The notes beneath the pieces are model-generated. The model did no database searches. It worked only from the letters and a program-made list of their open reading frames with translations, and was not told the origin of the DNA. From Tepidisphaera sp. (GTDB lineage: Bacteria; Planctomycetota; Phycisphaerae; Phycisphaerales; UBA1924), in NCBI GenBank assembly GCA_016124375.1, contig WGNV01000004.1:1-64000 (forward strand): a stretch of 64,000 nt of DNA, read 5' to 3'. The translations under genes were made by a program, and so were the position numbers. Positions 57,919 to 64,000 of the stretch are shown one piece after another. Numbering within the stretch: position 1 is the stretch's first letter; the number at the start of each line of letters is the position of its first letter.

Positions 57919-59943
57919 ATGGCCGGCCCCGACAAAGAAAATCGTCCGCAGCAGCGCCGAACCAAGCAGGGCCCGGAAGGCAAAGGCCAGGGCCCCGGCC
58001 GCCCGCCCTCGCTGGGCATCTTCGGCATGGTCGCGATGGCGGTGCTGGCGCTGTTCGTGGTGATGCTCTTCACCCAGCCCCGGGGCGAGAACATCGACCT
58101 GGCGAAGTTCAAGCAGCTTTGGGATGCGGGCCAGATCGCCAAGGACTCCGTCGTGATCCGTGACGACGCGATTCTCGCCAAGCAGGCCCCGGGCCCGGAC
58201 AGCCAGACCAGCACCAGCGTCCGCATCCAACTCAACAGCGCCACCTCGAAGTCGACCGTCGACGAAGTCAAGGAAATCACCGGAGGGCAGTTCACCTCCC
58301 AGCCCACCTCGGCGCTCATGCAGCTGCTGATCGTCACGGCGCCCATCGTCATCGTGATCGGGTTCATCTACTTCTTGATCTCCCGCAGTCTGCGCGGGGC
58401 GGGAGGCGGCGCGGGCGTCTTGGGCAACTTCGGCAAGAGCCGCCACCGAACCCTCAACAAGGAAATGACCGGCATCACCTTCGCCGACGTCGCGGGCATC
58501 GACGAGGCCAAGGAAGAAGTCACCGAGATCATCGAGTTCCTCAAGAACCCCAAGAAGTTCACCAAGCTGGGCGGGCGCATCCCCCGGGGCGTGCTGCTCG
58601 TCGGCGAGCCGGGCTGCGGCAAAACCCTCCTCGCCAAGGCCATCGCGGGCGAGGCCGACGTGCCCTTCTTCTCGATCTCGGGCTCGGACTTTGTCGAGAT
58701 GTTTGTGGGCGTCGGCGCCAGCCGCGTGCGCGACCTCTTCAAGCAGGCCAAGGACTCCGCCCCCTGCATCATCTTCCTCGACGAAATCGACGCCGTGGGC
58801 CGTCGTCGCGGCTCTGGCTTCAACCAGGGCGGACACGACGAGCGCGAGCAGACGTTGAACGCCATCCTGGTTGAGATGGATGGCTTTACGCCCAGCGACG
58901 GCGTGATCGTCGTCGCCGCGACCAACCGGGCCGACGTGCTGGACCCCGCGCTGGTCCGCCCCGGCCGGTTTGACCGCCAGGTGGTCGTGCCGCTGCCGGA
59001 CCTCAAGGGCCGCCTCGAGATCCTGCGCGTGCACGCCAAGCGCGTGAAGATGGACCCCAGCGTCGACCTCGAAAAGATCGCCCGCGGCACCCCCATGTTC
59101 AGCGGGGCGGACCTCGCGGCCATCATCAACGAAGCCGCCATCTCCGCCACCATGCAGAACAAAGAGGCCGTCGAGCACGATGACCTCGAAGAAGCCCGCG
59201 ACAAGATCAAGTTCGGCCGCTCCAAAAAGTCGCGCGTGCGTGAGAAGGAAGAAAACCGCCTGGTCGCCTACCACGAGGCCGGGCACGCCGTGCTGCAGAT
59301 GCTGCTGAAGGACGCCGATCCGCTGCACAAGGTCACCATCATCCCGCGCGGGAACTACGGCGGCGCCACCTTCAGCCTGCCGCAGAAGGATCGCACGGGG
59401 TACTCGCTCAAGTGGCTCATCGCCTCGATGCGCGTCGTCTGTGGCGGGCGCATCGCCGAGGAACGCATCTCCAGCGACATCACCTCCGGCGCCTCGCAGG
59501 ACATCACCCAGGCCACCACCATGGCCCGCGCGATGATCCTCGAATGGGGCATGAGCCCCAAGCTCGGGTTCGTGCGATACGCCCCGAGCGACACCAAGGA
59601 TGTCTACCTGCGCGAGCGCGACTTCAGCGAAGAGACCGCACGGCTCATCGACGACGAGATCCGCCGCCTGGTCGACGAGGCGTTCATCGACGCCAAGCGC
59701 CTCATCGATGAGAACTGGGACAAGGTCGTCGCCGTGGCCGAGGCGCTCATCCGCTACGAGACGCTGAACGCCGAAGACGTCGAGCGCCTCATGCGGGGTG
59801 AGACCATCACCAAGCCCACGGTGAGCGAGCAGATCCGCGCCGAGGAACGCCGCAAGGCCGCCGCGGCGGTGCTGGAGCAGCTTGAAAAGAACCCCGCCGA
59901 CAAGCCCGACATGCCCCCCGGGGGTCTGCCGACGCCGGCGTGA
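57919..59943 (+). CDS. ftsH: ATP-dependent zinc metalloprotease FtsH
   Basis: [55 protein letters not shown] zinc site. Confidence 0.96.
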   Translation: MAGPDKENRPQQRRTKQGPEGKGQGPGRPPSLGIFGMVAMAVLALFVVMLFTQPRGENIDLAKFKQLWDAGQIAKDSVVIRDDAILAKQAPGPDSQTSTSVRIQLNSATSKSTVDEVKEITGGQFTSQPTSALMQLLIVTAPIVIVIGFIYFLISRSLRGAGGGAGVLGNFGKSRHRTLNKEMTGITFADVAGIDEAKEEVTEIIEFLKNPKKFTKLGGRIPRGVLLVGEPGCGKTLLAKAIAGEADVPFFSISGSDFVEMFVGVGASRVRDLFKQAKDSAPCIIFLDEIDAVGRRRGSGFNQGGHDEREQTLNAILVEMDGFTPSDGVIVVAATNRADVLDPALVRPGRFDRQVVVPLPDLKGRLEILRVHAKRVKMDPSVDLEKIARGTPMFSGADLAAIINEAAISATMQNKEAVEHDDLEEARDKIKFGRSKKSRVREKEENRLVAYHEAGHAVLQMLLKDADPLHKVTIIPRGNYGGATFSLPQKDRTGYSLKWLIASMRVVCGGRIAEERISSDITSGASQDITQATTMARAMILEWGMSPKLGFVRYAPSDTKDVYLRERDFSEETARLIDDEIRRLVDEAFIDAKRLIDENWDKVVAVAEALIRYETLNAEDVERLMRGETITKPTVSEQIRAEERRKAAAAVLEQLEKNPADKPDMPPGGLPTPA

Positions 59944-59960
59944 GCAGAACTCTGTCCGCC

Positions 59961-60455
59961 CTACTTCGCCAGCTTCGCCACCAGGCGCCACAGCGTGTGA
60001 GGCGTCAGGCTGCGCCCGGTCTGGCCGTTGAAGGCCGCGACGATCTGATCGAACTTTTCGTCGTACAGCAGTTGGTCGCGCTGGCCGAGCGTGCCGACCG
60101 CCCCCACCACCAGCTCGATCAGGAATCGTTCTTCCTCGGGCTCCACCACCGACGGCGCGCTCTCCGCTCGCCCCAGCTTGGGCAGTTTGCCGGCTTTGCG
60201 CAGGTTCTGGAGGCGGTGAAAGGTCTCCCGCCGCCGCGTGGCGCCCTCGCGGGGCGATTCGATGTTCCGCCCGACCTGCCCCGCCTGGGCCACCGGGCCG
60301 AACCCGCCCCCCGCCACCAGTTCGAGCAGTGATTCGAAGTCCTGGGTGTAAGGCAGATCGTCCAGCGTGCGTCCGATCTCGATGTACGCGTCGATCAATC
60401 GCGCATCGGCGCTGTGCTGCACAGCCCCGGCATCTTCAAAGAGCATTTCGCTCAT
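59961..60455 (-). CDS. Conserved hypothetical protein
   Basis: Coherent ORF; no family recognised. Confidence 0.6.
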   Translation of the reverse strand: MSEMLFEDAGAVQHSADARLIDAYIEIGRTLDDLPYTQDFESLLELVAGGGFGPVAQAGQVGRNIESPREGATRRRETFHRLQNLRKAGKLPKLGRAESAPSVVEPEEERFLIELVVGAVGTLGQRDQLLYDEKFDQIVAAFNGQTGRSLTPHTLWRLVAKLAK

Positions 60456-60482
60456 ACCGATCCCCCCGAAGCCGACGAAATC

Positions 60483-62195
60483 CTACACCTTGCCCGAGAT
60501 CGCCTTGCGCACGTCTTCCAGCAGGCGCTCGACCTGGAAGGGCTTGAACAACACCGTCTGCAAGCCTTCCTGCGAAGCCCGCACGATCGAGTGGTGCGGG
60601 TCATACCCGAAGCCGGTCATGAGGATCACCGGGATCGACGCCGAGTTCTTTTTCGCGGCCGCGAAAATTTCATACCCGTTGTGGTCTGGCATGCGGATGT
60701 CGGAGATCACCAGGTCAAAAGCGCCGGGGCCGCTCTCTTCCAAAGTACGGATCGCCACGCCCCCATCCTCGCACACCGTGACCTTGGCGCCCCGCAGCGA
60801 CAGCACGTCGCCGATGGTCTTGCGGATGCGGGGTTCGTCGTCGGCCACCAGGATCCGCCGCCCGGCGATGATCGGGTCGATCGTCTTCTCCGCGAGCGCC
60901 TTCTCGACGCCCAGCAGCGAACTCGGGCCCGCGGCACACTCGAGAATCCGCTGGCGGATCGACGCCAGATCGGTGTTGATCCGCTCCAGATGGGCGGCCG
61001 TGCCCGGATCCGTCGACGGGATCTGCGTGCGCAGCAGTTCCACTTCGTGGGCGATGTCCTCGAGCGGCTCTTTGATCTCGCTGGCAACGCGCCCCGTGAT
61101 GGTCTGGTTGGTGGTGCTGCGTTCGACCACCAGCAGATCGAGCATGTGGATCGCCACCGCGATGTACCTGGCGAAGATCTCGGCCAGCTGGCGTTCCTCG
61201 TCGCCAAAGGCGTCGGTCGTCAGGCTCTCGACGTTCATGATGCCGATGACCTTGTCCTGCAGCCGCAGCGGGACAGTGAGGCTGGAGCGGGCGTCCTTGA
61301 CGCCGGGCAGGTAGAGCGGGTCGGTCGTGGTGTCACCCGCGACGTAGCTGCGCCCGCTGGCGGCGACGTACCCCGAGATGCCGTAGCCCTCCAGCCCGGG
61401 CTTGATGACGAAGGAGTCAAACTCCGGGGGGAGGTTGCAGCCGATGACCAGCTCGAGCTTGCCGGTGCGATCATCAAGCAGCCGGATGGCGAAGTGGTCA
61501 AAGTGCAGCAGGTTTCGGGCAAAGCCCACGATCTTGGTTTCGAGCAGCTTTAGCCGCTCGTGGGCGTTGTGTTTTCGAACCAGTTCCGCGTCAAACCTCA
61601 CGAGCTCGCTGCCGGCCTGATCGATGGTGTTGATGCGTTGCTGAAGTCGCCGGGCCGCCGTCACGTCTCGCACCACCACCAGCAGCCATTCCCCCTTGAT
61701 CCCTTGCGCGACGCCGACGTCGGGCGGGAGCGAAAGGCCCAGCTCGTACCATCGCTCGCCGTCGGTCATCGAGATGTCGTCGTGGGGAGGCAAGGCGCCG
61801 CCCGCCGGTTTGACGCCCGGGGGAATCGCCGGGTGGTCGCGATCGAACTGTCGACACGCGCCGCTGATGCGTTCCTGCATCGCCCCGCCCAGGCGTTTCA
61901 CGGGCTCATTGGCCCAGACGATCGAACCCCCGCGGGTAACGAGGGCCACGCCTTCACCGATGGCGTTGAGCAGGGCCAGACCAAGACCGCCCACTTTGAA
62001 CTCGTGTTCACCGGCCGCGGGCGCGTTCCCCTGTTCCGGCGTCATCTGGGGATCAGAATCTGACAAACCACCGCTCCCACGCGCAGAAGCCGCGCTCCGC
62101 GATTGCGGGCCGGCCCCCGCCGACGACGCCACCGGGGTGCTAACTGGCACGTTGGCACCGCCTTGCGGCAAAGTTGGCCCACCGCCGCCGACCAT
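60483..62195 (-). CDS. PAS-GAF-receiver signalling protein lacking an evident kinase ATPase domain
   Basis: GAF-like ISGYVAASGRSYVAGDTTTDPLYLPGVKDARSSLTVPL; C-terminal receiver RILVADDEPRIRKTIGDVLSLRG...FDLVISDIRMPDHNGYEIF. Confidence 0.85.
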   Translation of the reverse strand: MVGGGGPTLPQGGANVPVSTPVASSAGAGPQSRSAASARGSGGLSDSDPQMTPEQGNAPAAGEHEFKVGGLGLALLNAIGEGVALVTRGGSIVWANEPVKRLGGAMQERISGACRQFDRDHPAIPPGVKPAGGALPPHDDISMTDGERWYELGLSLPPDVGVAQGIKGEWLLVVVRDVTAARRLQQRINTIDQAGSELVRFDAELVRKHNAHERLKLLETKIVGFARNLLHFDHFAIRLLDDRTGKLELVIGCNLPPEFDSFVIKPGLEGYGISGYVAASGRSYVAGDTTTDPLYLPGVKDARSSLTVPLRLQDKVIGIMNVESLTTDAFGDEERQLAEIFARYIAVAIHMLDLLVVERSTTNQTITGRVASEIKEPLEDIAHEVELLRTQIPSTDPGTAAHLERINTDLASIRQRILECAAGPSSLLGVEKALAEKTIDPIIAGRRILVADDEPRIRKTIGDVLSLRGAKVTVCEDGGVAIRTLEESGPGAFDLVISDIRMPDHNGYEIFAAAKKNSASIPVILMTGFGYDPHHSIVRASQEGLQTVLFKPFQVERLLEDVRKAISGKV

Positions 62196-62349
62196 GGCGC
62201 TGTGCTGCCTCCTGCATCCGCTCCAGTGTAGCGAGCCGACACGCTACTGTGTTTATCGCCCTGTTTGCAGTCATATCATCGACCGAGCCGACATTATCGT
62301 GCACTTCCACCTCGTTCGGGGCTACCGATAGGGAGAAACAGGTGCCGCG

Positions 62350-63360
62350 ATGGTAGGTGTTTATCAGGTACACAAGGCCTTTGGGAACGTACAAGCCGTG
62401 CGTGGGCTGTCTTTTGAACTGCAGCCCGGACAGATCGCGGGGCTGCTGGGTCCAAACGGCGCCGGAAAGACAACCACTATACGAATGATCGCGGGATACC
62501 TGTTGCCGGATGCTGGCAAAGTTTTGGTCGCCGGCTTCGATACCGCGGCCCACCCCGCGATCGCACGCAGCAGCCTGGGCTATTTACCGGAGCACACGCC
62601 GCTGTACACCGAGATGCGGGTGGGCGAGTACCTGACCTATCGGGCCAAACTCTTCCGCGTGCCTCGCGATGTGCGCCGGCGCGCGGTCGACTGGGCCGCC
62701 ACCCGCTGCTGGCTGGGTGATGTGCTCAAGCGTCGCATCGGGGCGCTGAGCAAGGGGTATCGGCAGCGGGTGGGCCTCGCCGGGGCGCTGCTGCACAACC
62801 CCAAGGTGCTGATCCTGGACGAACCCACCAACGGGCTCGATCCCACGCAGATCCGCGAGACGCGCCAGCTCATCCGCGAACTGGCGACCGACCGCACCAT
62901 GCTCATCTGCTCGCACATCTTGCCCGAGGTCGAGCGACTGTGCCACCGCGTGCTGATCATCGCCGGGGGACAACTGCGGGCGGACGGCTCGCCTCAGGAG
63001 CTCACCAAGGCGGGCGGCTCCCGCTACTTCGTGCAGGCCCGCGAGGCCCGCGTCGGCGACGCCGAGCGCATCACCAAGCTCTGGGCGACGCTGCCGTTCG
63101 TTGGAGAAGTCACCAGCCGCCCCGCGGGCGACAAGCCCACCCAGAGCGTCGGTTGGATCGAGTGGACCATCGTCGCCCGTCCGGGTTCGCCTGACCTTCG
63201 CGAGCAGATCGCGGCCGCCGCCCAGCAGCAGGGCGTGCTGCTCCGCGAACTGCGCGCCCAGGCCCCGACCCTGGAGGGGGTGTTCATGGACATCATGGAC
63301 AAGGCGGGCGAAGTGACCGAAGACCCTCGCGCACTGGGCGCCAAGGAGACCGCGGCGTGA
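62350..63360 (+). CDS. ABC transporter ATP-binding protein (GldA/gliding/CcmA-like)
   Basis: LLGPNGAGKTTTIRMIAGYL, LSKGYRQRVGLAGALLHNPKVLILDEPTNGLDPTQ. Confidence 0.94.
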   Translation: MVGVYQVHKAFGNVQAVRGLSFELQPGQIAGLLGPNGAGKTTTIRMIAGYLLPDAGKVLVAGFDTAAHPAIARSSLGYLPEHTPLYTEMRVGEYLTYRAKLFRVPRDVRRRAVDWAATRCWLGDVLKRRIGALSKGYRQRVGLAGALLHNPKVLILDEPTNGLDPTQIRETRQLIRELATDRTMLICSHILPEVERLCHRVLIIAGGQLRADGSPQELTKAGGSRYFVQAREARVGDAERITKLWATLPFVGEVTSRPAGDKPTQSVGWIEWTIVARPGSPDLREQIAAAAQQQGVLLRELRAQAPTLEGVFMDIMDKAGEVTEDPRALGAKETAA

Positions 63361-64000
63361 AGGGCCTTGGCGTCATCGCGCGTCGCGAGCTTACGGCCTA
63401 CTTCCGCGCCCCCGCGGGGTGGCTGATCATCGCGCTGTACATGCTCCTGGCGGGCGTCATCTTCTCGGTGTACGTGCTGCGTCCGGGCGGCCCGGCCTCG
63501 ATGCGCGACTTCTTCGCCGTCTCGGGTTGGCTGCTCATGCCCGTCGCTCCGGCGGTCGCGATGCGGCTGTTTTCCGACGAGATCCGCTCCGGCACCCTCG
63601 AGGCGCTGCTGACCTCCCCCGTCTCCCCGGGCGCCATCGTCATCGGCAAGTTTCTCGGCGCCATGGGGTTCATCACCTGCATGCTGCTGCCCACGCTCCT
63701 CTATGTCGGCACGCTCTACCGCGTCGCCAACATCGCCCCCGATCCCGGACCCATCATCTGCGGCTACCTCTGCCTGTACCTCCTCAGCACGGCTTATCTC
63801 GGCATCGGCACGCTGGCCTCGAGCCTTACTTCCAACAGCACCCTGGCGTTCATGGTCACGCTCTTCGCGATTCTTGGGCTGCTCTTCGCGGCCGCCCCCG
63901 CCGACCTCGCGCCCGCGCCGGTGCGGACGGTCCTGTACGCGATCTCCATCGGCCCCAAGGTCAGCGAGTTTGCCCGCGGCGTGATCGACGCAGCGAACGT
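63357..64000 (+). CDS. ABC transporter permease (GldF-like), truncated at window edge
   Basis: GTG start overlaps the ATPase stop; VIARRELTAYFRAPAGWLIIALYMLLAGVIFSVYV, LFSDEIRSGTLEALLTSPVSPGAIVIGKFLGA. Confidence 0.88.
   Translation, partial: MKGLGVIARRELTAYFRAPAGWLIIALYMLLAGVIFSVYVLRPGGPASMRDFFAVSGWLLMPVAPAVAMRLFSDEIRSGTLEALLTSPVSPGAIVIGKFLGAMGFITCMLLPTLLYVGTLYRVANIAPDPGPIICGYLCLYLLSTAYLGIGTLASSLTSNSTLAFMVTLFAILGLLFAAAPADLAPAPVRTVLYAISIGPKVSEFARGVIDAAN

Noticed and set aside
57886-59991. 701-aa minus-strand ORF opposite ftsH
   Set aside because: Antisense artefact of high GC; FtsH motifs are on the plus strand.

Overview
High-GC chromosomal window that looks like a Phycisphaerae-type planctomycete, judging by the DxNxDGxxDxxD C-terminal modules ending in GG-x-CP, the bacterial topoisomerase VI and the overall gene style. 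This is inferred from sequence character, not a database search. About 50 genes are supported. Most are housekeeping: PyrD, Nfo, RluD-type synthases, CoaX, IscS/IscU, PurA, UppS, CdsA, HemW, QueF, DnaB, FtsH, LptE-like and BamD-like proteins, and an ABC transporter. There is also a PdeM/Lhr-helicase/ATP-dependent ligase/nuclease operon, a large secretin, and topoisomerase VI B and A subunits. The left edge carries the 3' end of an IS110-family transposase. The most unusual content is several families of structured dispersed repeats. (1) A ~0.57 kb cassette between iscS and iscU encodes an S23/23S-rRNA-IVP-type four-helix-bundle protein. It is bounded by inverted repeats built from ATTTAGC-like 7-8-mers and looks like a small undescribed mobile element. 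(2) Gene-less inverted arrays have the same architecture, built from GGCATTC (8.1 kb and 54.4 kb, sharing a 33-nt identical segment) and from TTCGTCTC/GAGACGAA (39.0 kb). (3) A hairpin family CCGGAnnT-GAGTCTTCGA-AnnTCCGG has four copies with compensatory stem changes. (4) A nested palindrome family GGTGGCACCGCTCTCCAGAGCGGTGC has one copy inside the Lhr coding sequence and one between the two Topo VI genes. No CRISPR, rRNA or convincing tRNA gene was found.
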